Shown: piece after piece, positions 35,239-44,386 of the stretch | Layout of the letters: each line of letters starts with the position of its first letter | Numbering within the stretch: the first letter of the stretch is position 1 | From: Roseateles aquatilis | GTDB lineage: Bacteria; Pseudomonadota; Gammaproteobacteria; Burkholderiales; Burkholderiaceae_C | Length of the DNA stretch: 64,000 nucleotides | NCBI RefSeq assembly: GCF_002205645.1 | Contig: NZ_NIOF01000010.1 | Coordinates: 1 to 64,000 of the forward strand | Reading direction: 5' to 3' | Notes under the pieces: model-generated | Told to the model about the DNA's origin: nothing | Database searches by the model: none | The model's input: the letters and a program-made list of their open reading frames with translations, nothing else | Made by a program: the position numbers and the translations under genes

Positions 35239-35337
35239 GCCCTCGCAACGGCGCGAGGGTCACCTGGATGGTTGGGACAAAGGCGTCCGATCGGTCTCGC
35301 GCTCAGCGCGGGGCGGTCGAGACGCCTTTTCGTTTTT
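35239..35337 (+). ncRNA. ANTAR-target antitermination leader (two hexaloop hairpins plus terminator)
   Basis: Hairpin 1 is a 7-bp stem (CCCTCGC 35240-35246, GCGAGGG 35253-35259) with loop AACGGC. Hairpin 2 has stem GGAC/GTCC (35275-35278 and 35285-35288) with loop AAAGGC. Both loops are hexanucleotides with A at position 1 and G at position 4, the hallmark recognised by ANTAR proteins. Hairpin 2 shares bases 35279-35287 with the 5' arm of the terminator, so the two folds exclude each other. NasT binding should stabilise hairpin 2 and allow transcription into nrtA. The nasT gene lies directly upstream. Confidence 0.85.
35279..35337 (+). terminator. Attenuator terminator of the nitrate operon
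   Basis: AAAGGCGTC (35279-35287) pairs with GACGCCTTT (35321-35329). The stem continues with CGATCG opposite CGGTCG after a bulged A, and is capped by CGCGC-TCA-GCGCG (35298-35310). The T-rich tail TTTTCGTTTTT (35327-35337) follows. This is one of the strongest intrinsic terminators in the window and lies 17 bases before the nrtA start codon, so it must be conditional. Confidence 0.88.
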
Positions 35338-35353
35338 CTGCTGGGAGTCTTGA

Positions 35354-36604
35354 ATGCAATACGGTTCCACGGAGGGTCTGATGAGCGCGGAGCGTCGCAA
35401 ATTGCTGGCCGCGGGCGCGGCGCTGGGCGGCCTGTCGGCCTTGCCCGGCGGCGGCGCCTTCGCGGCGGGGTCGGACAAGCCGGAGAAGGAGGAGGTCCGC
35501 ATCGGCTTCATCCCGCTGACCGACTGCGCGTCGGTCGTGATGGCCGCGGCGCTGGGCTTCGACAGGAAGCACGGCATCAAGATCGTGCCGACCAAGGAAG
35601 CCTCCTGGGCCGGCGTGCGCGACAAGCTCGTCAACGGCGAGCTCGACATGGCGCACGTGCTGTACGGCCTGATCTACGGCGTGCATCTGGGCGTGGCCGG
35701 TCCGAAGAAGGACATGGCGGTGCTGATGACCCTCAACAACAACGGTCAGGCGATCACGCTGTCGAAGAAGCTGGCCGAGGCGGGCGCCGTGGACGGTGCG
35801 TCGCTGGCGAAGGCGATGCGCAAGGACAGGCGCGAGTACACCTTCGCGCAGACCTTCCCCACCGGCACGCATGCGATGTGGCTCTACTACTGGCTGGCCG
35901 CCGCGGGCGTCGATCCGATGAAGGGGGCCAAGGTCATCACCGTGCCGCCGCCGCAGATGGTGGCCAACATGCGGGTCGGCAACATGGACGGCTTCTGTGT
36001 CGGCGAGCCCTGGAACCACCGCGCCATCATCGACGGCATCGGCATCACCGCCGCCACCACGCAGGACATCTGGAAGGACCATCCGGAGAAGGTGCTCGGC
36101 ACCACCGGCGACTTCGTCAAGAAGTATCCCAACACCGCGCGCGCCGTGATCATGGCGGTGCTGGAGGCGGGCCGCTGGATCGACGCCAGCCTGTCCAACA
36201 AGCAGAAGATGGCCGAGACCATCGCCGACAAGGCCTACGTCAACACCAGCGTCGACGCCATCAACCAGCGCATCCTGGGCCGCTACCAGAACGGCCTGGG
36301 CAAGACCTGGGACGACCCCAACCACATGAAGTTCTTCAACGACGGCCAGGTCAACTTCCCCTGGCTGTCCGACGGCATGTGGTTCCTGACCCAGCACAAG
36401 CGCTGGGGCCTGATCAAGGAGCATCCGGACTACCTGGGCACCGCGCGGCAGATCAACCAGGTCGAGCTCTACAAGCAGGCGGCGGGCGCCCTCGGCGTCG
36501 CCGTGCCCAAGGACGTGATGCGATCGAGCAAGCTCTTCGACGGCGTCGTCTGGGACGGCAAGGACCCCGCCAGGTACGCCGACAGCTTCAAGGTCCGCGC
36601 CTGA
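35354..36604 (+). CDS. nrtA: Nitrate ABC transporter substrate-binding protein NrtA
   Basis: This 416-residue protein is of the CmpA/NrtA family, binding nitrate in the periplasm. The N-terminus has a twin-arginine-like signal (SAERRKLLAAGAALGG) and the mature domain begins around KEEVRIGFIPLTDCA. ATG 35354 (behind GGGAG) and ATG 35381 (behind GGAGGG) both have good Shine-Dalgarno sites; either includes the signal. It is the first gene after the ANTAR-controlled terminator. NasS, the usual partner of NasT, is a relative of this protein without a signal peptide; here only the exported form is seen. Confidence 0.92.
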   Translation: MQYGSTEGLMSAERRKLLAAGAALGGLSALPGGGAFAAGSDKPEKEEVRIGFIPLTDCASVVMAAALGFDRKHGIKIVPTKEASWAGVRDKLVNGELDMAHVLYGLIYGVHLGVAGPKKDMAVLMTLNNNGQAITLSKKLAEAGAVDGASLAKAMRKDRREYTFAQTFPTGTHAMWLYYWLAAAGVDPMKGAKVITVPPPQMVANMRVGNMDGFCVGEPWNHRAIIDGIGITAATTQDIWKDHPEKVLGTTGDFVKKYPNTARAVIMAVLEAGRWIDASLSNKQKMAETIADKAYVNTSVDAINQRILGRYQNGLGKTWDDPNHMKFFNDGQVNFPWLSDGMWFLTQHKRWGLIKEHPDYLGTARQINQVELYKQAAGALGVAVPKDVMRSSKLFDGVVWDGKDPARYADSFKVRA

Positions 36605-36688
36605 GCGGCGCTCCGTCCCCCTTCTTGAGTCCGTCGATCCCTCGATCGCCCCGACCCGTCCGATCCCGATCAGCGCAGGAGTCTCGCC

Positions 36689-37609
36689 ATGGTCAGTGCC
36701 GTCTTCCATTCCCCCGGTGACGCCTCCGCGGAGCCGGTGACCGTCTCGGTCGCCACGCCGTTGCCGCTGTCCCGCGACGCGGCCAACGAGCCCGTCAAGC
36801 CCGTGCCCGCGCCGGCCGCCGGGCGGCGCCCCGGCATCGATGGACGCGCCTTCTGGATGCGCGTGCTGCCGCCGCTGGCGGGCCTGGGCCTGCTGTGGCT
36901 GGTGTGGCAGCTCGCCACGTTCAAGGGCGGCGCCTTCCCCACGCCCGCGGCCACCTGGGACGCCGCGGCCAAGCTCTTCGCCGACCCGTTCTATCGCAAC
37001 GGCCCCAATGACCAGGGCATCGGCTGGAACGTGCTGTATTCGCTGCAGCGCGTGGGCGTGGGGTTCGGTCTTGCCGCGGCGGTGGGCATCCCGCTGGGGT
37101 TCATCATCGGCCGCTTCGAATTCGCGAGCCGCATGCTGTCGCCGCTGATCAGCCTGCTCAAGCCGGTGTCGCCGCTGGCGTGGCTGCCGATCGGCCTGCT
37201 GGTCTTCAAGAGCGCCAATCCGGCGGCGATCTGGACGATCTTCATCTGCTCGATCTGGCCGATGGTCGTCAACACCGCGGTCGGCGTGCAGCGCGTGCCG
37301 GGGGACTACCTCAACGTCGCCCGCGTGCTGCGCCTGTCCGAGTGGAAGCTCATGACGCGCATCCTGCTGCCGGCGGTGCTGCCTTACATGCTGACCGGCG
37401 TGCGGCTCTCGGTGGGCACCGCGTGGCTGGTGATCGTCGCGGCGGAGATGCTGACCGGCGGCGTGGGCATCGGCTTCTGGGTCTGGGACGAGTGGAACAA
37501 CCTCAACGTGCAGCACATCATCATCGCGATCTTCGTGATCGGGATCGTGGGCCTGCTGCTGGAGTGGGCGCTGATGGCCCTGGCCCGGCGCTTCTCCTTC
37601 GACGACTGA
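36689..37609 (+). CDS. nrtB: Nitrate ABC transporter permease NrtB
   Basis: This 306-residue inner-membrane permease has about six transmembrane helices between residues 58 and 295. The cytoplasmic coupling segment is visible around YLNVARVLRLSEWKLMTRILLPAVLPYML, the EAA-type loop. The first 50 residues are a Pro/Ala-rich cytosolic extension. ATG 36689 follows GCAGGAG. It works with NrtA and the ATPase encoded next. Confidence 0.92.
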   Translation: MVSAVFHSPGDASAEPVTVSVATPLPLSRDAANEPVKPVPAPAAGRRPGIDGRAFWMRVLPPLAGLGLLWLVWQLATFKGGAFPTPAATWDAAAKLFADPFYRNGPNDQGIGWNVLYSLQRVGVGFGLAAAVGIPLGFIIGRFEFASRMLSPLISLLKPVSPLAWLPIGLLVFKSANPAAIWTIFICSIWPMVVNTAVGVQRVPGDYLNVARVLRLSEWKLMTRILLPAVLPYMLTGVRLSVGTAWLVIVAAEMLTGGVGIGFWVWDEWNNLNVQHIIIAIFVIGIVGLLLEWALMALARRFSFDD

Positions 37610-37697
37610 ACCCACCATCGATCCGGCGATCGACCGCGCGTCCGATCGTCCGCCGATTCACCGATCCAACGAGATCACGGACATCGAGGAGATCCCG

Positions 37698-38501
37698 ATG
37701 AGCACTCCCTTCATCCGCGTGCAGCAGGCCGAGATGGTCTTCACCTCCCGCAAGGGCCGCTTCCACGCGCTGCGCGACATCGACCTGGACATCGCCAAGG
37801 GCGAGTTCGTGACGCTGATCGGCCATTCGGGCTGCGGCAAGTCCACGCTGCTGAACCTGGTCGCCGGCCTGTTGCGGCCCACCGGCGGCGGGCTGCTGTG
37901 CGACGGTCGCGAGATCGCCGGCCCCGGGCCGGAACGCGCGGTGGTGTTCCAGAACCACTCGCTGCTGCCCTGGCTGACCTGCCTCGACAACGTGCTGCTG
38001 GCGGTCGAGTCCGTCTTCGGCGGCCGCGAGCCGCGCCCGCGCCTGATGGCGCGTGCCGAGGAGGCCCTGCGCCTGGTCGGCATGAACCATGCGCTGTTCA
38101 AGCGACCGCACGAGATCTCCGGCGGCATGAAGCAGCGCGTGGGCATCGCCCGCGCCCTGGCGATGGAACCCAAGGTGCTGCTGATGGACGAGCCCTTCGG
38201 CGCGCTGGACGCGCTGACCCGCGCTTACCTGCAGGACGAGCTGATCCGGATCGTCGCCGCCACGCACAGCACCGTGGTGATGGTCACGCACGATGTCGAC
38301 GAGGCGGTGCTGCTGTCCGACCGCATCGTCATGATGACCAACGGACCGGCCGCGACGATCGGCGAGGTCCTGGCCGTCGACCTGCCGCGCCCGCGCGATC
38401 GCGTCGCGCTGGCCGAGGACGCCGGTTACGTTCACGCCCGCAAGGCGGTGATCGACTTCCTCTACACCCGCCATCGGCACGCGGACGCGCAGGCCGCCTG
38501 A
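37698..38501 (+). CDS. nrtD: Nitrate ABC transporter ATP-binding protein
   Basis: This 267-residue ATPase has Walker A GHSGCGKST (about residues 43-51), Q-loop VVFQNHSLLPWL, signature ISGGMKQRVGIARAL, Walker B VLLMDEPFGALDALTR and the switch His in VMVTHDVDEAV. It matches the NrtD/CynD type, a single ATPase without the NrtA-like C-terminal domain of cyanobacterial NrtC. It is 88 bases after nrtB, with its own Shine-Dalgarno (GAGGAG). It energises nitrate uptake. Confidence 0.92.
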   Translation: MSTPFIRVQQAEMVFTSRKGRFHALRDIDLDIAKGEFVTLIGHSGCGKSTLLNLVAGLLRPTGGGLLCDGREIAGPGPERAVVFQNHSLLPWLTCLDNVLLAVESVFGGREPRPRLMARAEEALRLVGMNHALFKRPHEISGGMKQRVGIARALAMEPKVLLMDEPFGALDALTRAYLQDELIRIVAATHSTVVMVTHDVDEAVLLSDRIVMMTNGPAATIGEVLAVDLPRPRDRVALAEDAGYVHARKAVIDFLYTRHRHADAQAA

Positions 38502-38573
38502 TCCCCACCGCCCCCATGACGCCGACGCAACGCGCGACGGCGCGGCGGAGCGCTGCCTCAAGGAGACGACCCC

Positions 38574-41126
38574 ATGAGCCCGACAAGAATGAAGCTGGTG
38601 ATGGTGGGCAACGGCATGGCCGGCGTCCGCACGCTGGAAGAGCTGTTGAAGATCGCCCCGGACCTCTACGACATCACCGTGTTCGGTGCCGAGCCGCACC
38701 CCAACTACAACCGCATCCTGCTCAGCCCGGTGCTGGCCGGCGAGCAGACCCTGGACGAGATCGTCCTCAATCCGCTGTCCTGGTACGAGGGACACGGCAT
38801 CCGCCTGCACCTGGGCAACGCGGTCACGCGCATCGACCGCGTCCGGCGCGTGGTGGTCGCCGCGGACGGCACCGAGGCCGGCTACGACCGGCTGCTGATC
38901 GCCACCGGCTCCACGCCCTTCATCCTGCCGGTGCCGGGCAAGGACCTGGACGGCGTGATCGGCTACCGCGACATCACCGATACCAACACCATGATCGAGG
39001 CGGCGACGCGGTACCGCCATGCCGTCGTCATCGGCGGCGGCCTGCTGGGCCTGGAGGCCGCCAACGGCCTGATGCTGCGCGGCATGCGGGTGACCGTCGT
39101 CCACATCGGCGACTGGCTGATGGAGCGCCAGCTCGACGACCAGGCCGGCGACCTGCTGCGCAAGTCGCTGCAGGACCGCGGCCTGCGCTTCCGCATGGGC
39201 GCGCAGACCGAGGCGCTGATCGGCGACCGCGACGGCCGCGTCATGGCCGTGCGCTTCAAGGGCGGCGAGGAGATCCCCGCCGACCTCGTCGTCATGGCCG
39301 CCGGCATTCGGCCCGCCACCGCGCTGGCGGAAAGCGCCGGCCTGCATTGCCAGCGCGGCATCGTCGTCACCGACACGCTGCAGACCGTCACCGATCCCCG
39401 CGTCTACGCCGTCGGCGAGTGCGCCGCGCATCGCGGCATCGCCTACGGCCTGGTGGCGCCGCTGTTCGAGCAGGGCAAGGTCTGCGCCAATCACCTGGCG
39501 CAGTTCGGCATCGGCCGTTACCTCGGCAGCCAGACCAGCACCAAGCTGAAGGTGACCGGCATCGACCTGTTCTCGGCCGGCGACTTCATGGGCGGCGACG
39601 GCACCGAGGAGATCGTCATGAGCGACCCCTTCGCCGGGGTCTACAAGAAGCTCGTGATCCAGGACGACCGGCTTGTCGGCGCCTGCCTGTACGGCGACAC
39701 CGTCGACGGCGGGTGGTACTTCAAGCTGCTGCGCGAGGGCCGCCGCATCGCCGACATCCGCGACAAGTTGATGTTCGGCGAGAGCAACATCGGCGACGTC
39801 GGCCATCAGGGCCAGAGCCGGGCCGCGGCGATGGCCGACGGCGACGAGGTCTGTGGCTGCAACGGCGTGACCAAGGGCGCCATCTGCAAGGCCATCAAGG
39901 ACAAAGGCCTGTTCACGCTGGAGGAAGTCCGCAAGCACACCAAGGCCAGCGCCAGCTGCGGCTCCTGCACCGGGCTGGTCGAGCAGTTGCTGATGTTCAC
40001 CGCGGGCGGCGACTACTCGTCGACGCCGAAGAAGAAGGCGATCTGCGCCTGCACCGAGCACAGCCATCAGGACGTGCGCGACGCCATCGTCGCGCAGCGC
40101 CTGGTCCGCATGGCCGACGTCTTCAAGCGGCTGGACTGGCGGACGCCCGACGGCTGCGCGACCTGCCGGCCGGCGCTGAACTACTACCTGATCTCGTCGT
40201 GGCCCAAGGAGGCGGTGGACGATCCGCAGTCCCGCTTCATCAACGAGCGCAGCCACGCCAACATCCAGAAGGACGGCACCTACTCGGTGATCCCGCGCAT
40301 GTGGGGCGGCGAAACGACCGCCGACGAGTTGCGCCGCATCGCCGACGCCGTCGACAAATACAAGATCCCCACGGTCAAGGTCACCGGCGGGCAGCGCATC
40401 GACCTGCTCGGGGTGAGGAAGGAAGACCTGGTCCACGTCTGGAAGGACATCGGCATGCCCAGCGGCCATGCCTACGCCAAGGCGCTGCGCACGGTGAAGA
40501 CCTGCGTCGGGTCCGAGTGGTGCCGCATGGGCACGCAGGACAGCACGCAGATGGGCAAGGACCTGGAGCGCGCGATGTGGCGCATGTATGCGCCGCACAA
40601 GGTCAAGTTCGCCGTCAGCGGCTGCCCGCGCAACTGCGCCGAGGCCGGCATCAAGGACGTCGGCATCATCGGCGTGGACTCGGGCTGGGAGATGTACGTC
40701 GCCGGCAACGGGGGCATCAAGACCGAGGTCGCGCATTTCCTCGTCAAGCTCAAGACCGCGCGGGAGGTGCTGGAGTACACCGGTGCCTTCATGCAGCTCT
40801 ACCGCAAGGAGGGCTGGTACCTGGAGCGGACCGTGCACTACGTGTCGCGCGTGGGCCTGGACCATGTGAAGCGGCGCATCCTCGACGACGCCGCGGGTCG
40901 CCAGGCGCTGTGGGCCGAGCTGCAGCACGCGCTCGACGGCGAGCCCGATCCGTGGTTCGAGTTCGCGAAGGCGCAGGTCGACCTGCGCCAGTTCGAGCCG
41001 GTCGCCGGCATGACCGCGAGCGCCGCCACGACCGCCACCGCGGCCGTCGCGTCGACGCTCGCCGCCACGGCCGCCGGCGCCGACGCGCGAAGCATTCCCG
41101 CCGCCCCCGTCGGCGACACCTTCTGA
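38574..41126 (+). CDS. nirB: Assimilatory nitrite reductase large subunit NirB
   Basis: This 850-residue enzyme reduces nitrite to ammonium with NAD(P)H. Domains in order: FAD site VMVGNGMAGVRTLEEL (8-23), NAD site VVIGGGLLGLEAAN, Bfd-like [2Fe-2S] region with CGCN (near 425) and CGSC (near 462), then the sulfite/nitrite reductase half. The sirohaem/[4Fe-4S] cysteines are in TCVGSEWC and SGCPRNC. The last 45 residues are an Ala/Thr-rich tail not needed for the fold. ATG 38574 follows AAGGAGAC. It works with NirD and depends on sirohaem made through the cobA product. Confidence 0.95.
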   Translation: MSPTRMKLVMVGNGMAGVRTLEELLKIAPDLYDITVFGAEPHPNYNRILLSPVLAGEQTLDEIVLNPLSWYEGHGIRLHLGNAVTRIDRVRRVVVAADGTEAGYDRLLIATGSTPFILPVPGKDLDGVIGYRDITDTNTMIEAATRYRHAVVIGGGLLGLEAANGLMLRGMRVTVVHIGDWLMERQLDDQAGDLLRKSLQDRGLRFRMGAQTEALIGDRDGRVMAVRFKGGEEIPADLVVMAAGIRPATALAESAGLHCQRGIVVTDTLQTVTDPRVYAVGECAAHRGIAYGLVAPLFEQGKVCANHLAQFGIGRYLGSQTSTKLKVTGIDLFSAGDFMGGDGTEEIVMSDPFAGVYKKLVIQDDRLVGACLYGDTVDGGWYFKLLREGRRIADIRDKLMFGESNIGDVGHQGQSRAAAMADGDEVCGCNGVTKGAICKAIKDKGLFTLEEVRKHTKASASCGSCTGLVEQLLMFTAGGDYSSTPKKKAICACTEHSHQDVRDAIVAQRLVRMADVFKRLDWRTPDGCATCRPALNYYLISSWPKEAVDDPQSRFINERSHANIQKDGTYSVIPRMWGGETTADELRRIADAVDKYKIPTVKVTGGQRIDLLGVRKEDLVHVWKDIGMPSGHAYAKALRTVKTCVGSEWCRMGTQDSTQMGKDLERAMWRMYAPHKVKFAVSGCPRNCAEAGIKDVGIIGVDSGWEMYVAGNGGIKTEVAHFLVKLKTAREVLEYTGAFMQLYRKEGWYLERTVHYVSRVGLDHVKRRILDDAAGRQALWAELQHALDGEPDPWFEFAKAQVDLRQFEPVAGMTASAATTATAAVASTLAATAAGADARSIPAAPVGDTF

Positions 41127-41142
41127 CCTGCGGAGGCCCGCC

Positions 41143-41523
41143 ATGTCGAACTGGATTTCCATCTGCGCCGTCGAGGACATCCCCGTGCTGGGATCGCGCC
41201 GCGTGGCGCGTCGGCAGGGGCCGCAGGTCGCGCTCTTCCGCACCGCCGACGACCAGGTGCATGCGCTGCTCGATCGTTGCCCCCACAAGGCCGGGCCGTT
41301 GAGCCAGGGCATCGTCTTCGGCAACGCGGTCGCCTGCCCGCTGCACAACTGGACCATCGCGCTGGACAGCGGCTGCGCGCGTGAGCCTGACGAGGGACGG
41401 ACGCCGGTGTTTCGCGTCAGGATCGTGGACGGCCAGGTGCAGCTGGACGGCGACGAGCTGGCGACCCTCGGCACCGATCTGCCGTTGGCGCAGGCCGGTC
41501 CCTGCACACGGGTCGCCTGCTGA
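41143..41523 (+). CDS. nirD: Nitrite reductase small subunit NirD
   Basis: This 126-residue protein has a Rieske-type fold. Cys46-Pro-His48 and Cys65-Pro-Leu-His68 form a complete CxH...CxxH ligand set, whereas some NirD proteins (such as that of E. coli) lack the cluster. The Shine-Dalgarno CGGAGG precedes ATG 41143, 16 bases after nirB. It is the partner of NirB in the NADH-nitrite reductase. Confidence 0.93.
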   Translation: MSNWISICAVEDIPVLGSRRVARRQGPQVALFRTADDQVHALLDRCPHKAGPLSQGIVFGNAVACPLHNWTIALDSGCAREPDEGRTPVFRVRIVDGQVQLDGDELATLGTDLPLAQAGPCTRVAC

Positions 41524-41533
41524 GCGCGACGCG

Positions 41534-44386
41534 ATGAACGCGCGCTCGCCCGAGTCCGATGTCGTCGCCGCGAGCGGCGCTGGCGCCGCGGTCCGCACCA
41601 CGCGCTCGACGTGCCCGTACTGTGGCGTCGGCTGCGGGGTGCTGATCGACAGCGTCGGCGACGGCGATGCTGGTGCTGGTGCTGGTGCTGGTGAGGTCGG
41701 TCCCCGTATCGTCGGCGTGCGCGGCGATCCGGACCATCCCGCCAACCACGGCCGGCTGTGCACGAAGGGCGCGACGCTGCACCTCACCGCGACGCCGCTG
41801 GTGCGCCGGCAGCAGCGCTTGCTGCGGCCCGCGTGGCGACCGACGCGCGGCGCGCCGCTGCAGCCGCGGGACTGGGAGGCGACGGAGCGCCACATCGCCG
41901 GGCAACTGCTGGCGATCCGCGCGCGGCACGGGCCGGACGCGATCGGCTTCTATGTCTCCGGGCAGTTGCTGACCGAGGACTATCACGCGTTCAACAAGCT
42001 GGCCCGCGGGCTGGTCGGGACCAACAACATCGACAGCAACTCGCGGCTGTGCATGAGCGCTGCGGTGGTGGGCTACAAGCAGTCGCTCGGCGCCGACGCG
42101 CCGCCGGCCTGCTACGAGGACCTGGAGCGCACCGACTGCCTGTTCATCGCCGGCTCCAACACCGCGTGGGCACATCCCATCCTGTTCCGCCGCATCGAGG
42201 CGGCGCACGCGGCGCGGCCGGACATGAAGATCATCGTCGTCGACCCGCGCCGCACCGAGACGGCCGAGTTCGCCGATCTGCACCTGGCGCTCAAGCCGGG
42301 CAGCGACGTGGCGCTGTTCCACGGCATGCTGAACGCGTGCATCTGGGAAGGCTGGATCGCTCCGGACTTCATCGAGCGGCACACCGCCGGCTTCGCCGCG
42401 CTGAAGGCGTTGGTGCGGACGATGACGCCGACGGAAGCGGCCCGGCTGACGGGTCTCGGGGAGACGCAGATCCTGCAGGCGGCGCAGTGGTTCGCGCAAT
42501 CGCCGTCGACGCTGTCGCTGTACTGCATGGGCCTGAACCAGAGCAGCAGCGGCGCGGCGAAGAACACCGCGCTGATCAACCTGCACCTGGCCACCGGGCA
42601 GATCGGGCGCGCGGGCGCGGGGCCGTTTTCGCTGACCGGCCAGCCCAACGCGATGGGGGGCCGCGAGACGGGCGGTATGGCCTCGCTGCTGCCCGGTCAC
42701 CGCGATCCGGGCAACGCGGCGCATCGGGCCGAGGTGGCGGCGTTGTGGGGCGTGGACGCGCTGCCGGCGGCACCGGGCAAGACGGCGGTGGAGCTGTTCC
42801 AGGCCGCGGCCGACGGGGAGATCAAGGCGCTGTGGATCGCCTGCACGAACCCGGCGCAGTCGATGCCCGATCAGGCACTGGTCCGCGCCGCGCTGGCGCG
42901 GTGCGAGCTGGTGATCCTGCAGGAGGCTTTCGCGGGCACGGCGACGGCGGACTTCGCCGATGTCGTGCTGCCCGCGACGACCTGGGCGGAGAAGGAGGGC
43001 ACCGTCACCAACAGCGAGCGGCGCATCAGTCGCGTCCGCGCGGCCTTGCCGCCGGCGGGCGAGGCGCGCGCCGACTGGCGCATCGTGCGCGACGTCGCGC
43101 GACGCATGGAGACGGTGCTGCGGCCGGGGCGACCGAGTCTCTTCGCGTGGGATCGCGTGGAGCAGCCGTGGATCGAGCACCGCGAGTCGACGCGTGGACG
43201 CGACCTGGACATCGGCGGCCTGAGCTACGCGATGCTGGAGGCGGCGCCGCGCCAGTGGCCGTGGCCGGAAGGGGCGAGCGCCGCGAAGGAGCGGCTCTAC
43301 GAGGACGGCCGCTACGCGCATGCGGACGGCCGGGCGCGTTTCATCGCCAAGCCGTTCGCGCCGACGGCGGAGGTGCAGGACGCGGCCTTCCCGCTGGCGC
43401 TGAGCACCGGTCGCCTGCGCGACCAGTGGCACGGCATGAGCCGCAGCGGTACCGTGGCGCGCCTCTTTGCCGGCGAGCCGGCGCCGGCCTTGTCCATGCA
43501 TCCGGCGGACATCGCGCGGCGCCTGTTGACGCCGGGATCGCTGGTGCGTGTGCAGTCGCGGCGCGGGCCGCTGATCGTGCCACTGCGCGCCGACGACAGC
43601 GTCGGGCCGCAACGCGCCTGGCTGCCGATGCATTGGGGCAGCGAGTTCCTCGGCGGGCGCGGTCAGTGCGGCATCAATGCGTTGACGCAGTCGGCGTTCT
43701 GTCCCGACGCGCGGCAGCCGGAACTGAAGTTCGCGGCGGTCGCGGTGGAGGCCGTCGACCTGCCGTGGCGGGTCGTCGGGGCGGCGTGGGTGGCGCCGGG
43801 GGAGGGCGCGGCGCTGCGCGGCCAACTGCGGGCGCTGATGGATCAGGCCGAATACGCCTGCTGCCTGCCCGGACCGGCGCAGGACGAGCTGGAGGGCTGG
43901 TGCCTGGAACTCGCCTTCGCCGCGCCACCGCCCGCGCCGGTGGTGCAGGCCCTGGCGATGGTGCTGGGCCTGGGCGGTGTCGGCGTGCTGCGGTATGCCG
44001 ACGGGCGACGGGGCCGCAGCCGGTCCCTGCGGTTGGCCGGCGAAGGCGCGCAGGCGCGGTTGCAGGCGCTGTTGCGCGTCGGCGAAGGCAACGAGGGCGA
44101 GTGGCTGGACGCGCTGTGGCGCGAGCGCGCGCCGGTGATGCCCTTCGGCCGGCGCCTGCTGGCGCCCGACGCCGAGCAACCCGCCCCGGCGCCCAGCCCG
44201 CAGGTTTGCAACTGCTTCAACGTCCGGGAGGACGCGATCGTGGCCTGCCTGCGGCGCGTGCCGGACGGGGGGAGCGAAGCGCGTCTGGGAGCCCTGCAGG
44301 AGGCGTTGCGCTGCGGGACGCAGTGCGGCTCCTGCCTGCCCGCGTTGCGGCGCCTGGTCCAGAACGAAGTGAAGGAAGCGACATGA
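41534..44386 (+). CDS. nasA: Assimilatory nitrate reductase catalytic subunit NasA
   Basis: This 950-residue molybdoenzyme reduces nitrate to nitrite in the cytoplasm. The N-terminal [4Fe-4S] site uses Cys27, Cys30, Cys34 and Cys76 (CPYCGVGC ... LCTKG). The bis-MGD domains follow with NSRLCMSAAVVGYK and GQPNAMGGRETGG. A C-terminal Bfd-like [2Fe-2S] domain (about 890-950) has CNCFNV and CGTQCGSCLPALR. A (Gly-Ala) run at about 46-52 is encoded by a GCTGGT repeat. ATG 41534 is 10 bases after nirD, and the stop overlaps cobA by four bases. Confidence 0.94.
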   Translation: MNARSPESDVVAASGAGAAVRTTRSTCPYCGVGCGVLIDSVGDGDAGAGAGAGEVGPRIVGVRGDPDHPANHGRLCTKGATLHLTATPLVRRQQRLLRPAWRPTRGAPLQPRDWEATERHIAGQLLAIRARHGPDAIGFYVSGQLLTEDYHAFNKLARGLVGTNNIDSNSRLCMSAAVVGYKQSLGADAPPACYEDLERTDCLFIAGSNTAWAHPILFRRIEAAHAARPDMKIIVVDPRRTETAEFADLHLALKPGSDVALFHGMLNACIWEGWIAPDFIERHTAGFAALKALVRTMTPTEAARLTGLGETQILQAAQWFAQSPSTLSLYCMGLNQSSSGAAKNTALINLHLATGQIGRAGAGPFSLTGQPNAMGGRETGGMASLLPGHRDPGNAAHRAEVAALWGVDALPAAPGKTAVELFQAAADGEIKALWIACTNPAQSMPDQALVRAALARCELVILQEAFAGTATADFADVVLPATTWAEKEGTVTNSERRISRVRAALPPAGEARADWRIVRDVARRMETVLRPGRPSLFAWDRVEQPWIEHRESTRGRDLDIGGLSYAMLEAAPRQWPWPEGASAAKERLYEDGRYAHADGRARFIAKPFAPTAEVQDAAFPLALSTGRLRDQWHGMSRSGTVARLFAGEPAPALSMHPADIARRLLTPGSLVRVQSRRGPLIVPLRADDSVGPQRAWLPMHWGSEFLGGRGQCGINALTQSAFCPDARQPELKFAAVAVEAVDLPWRVVGAAWVAPGEGAALRGQLRALMDQAEYACCLPGPAQDELEGWCLELAFAAPPPAPVVQALAMVLGLGGVGVLRYADGRRGRSRSLRLAGEGAQARLQALLRVGEGNEGEWLDALWRERAPVMPFGRRLLAPDAEQPAPAPSPQVCNCFNVREDAIVACLRRVPDGGSEARLGALQEALRCGTQCGSCLPALRRLVQNEVKEAT
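41669..41692 (+). repeat. Coding hexanucleotide repeat (GCTGGT)4 in nasA
   Basis: Four perfect GCTGGT units encode alternating Ala and Gly between Cys34 and Cys76 of the NasA iron-sulfur domain. Copy-number change would stay in frame. Confidence 0.9.

Noticed and set aside
37521-41507. Very long reverse-strand open frame (1328 codons) over the nrtD-nirB-nirD region
   Set aside because: The opposite strand encodes well-conserved nitrate genes with all motifs. The reverse product is Asp/Arg/His-biased low-complexity, typical of the antisense frame in GC-rich coding DNA.
41758-44382. Forward open frame running through nasA into cobA
   Set aside because: Only the part from ATG 44383 carries the methyltransferase motifs. 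The earlier part is a +1 shadow of nasA rich in Arg/Gly/Ala.
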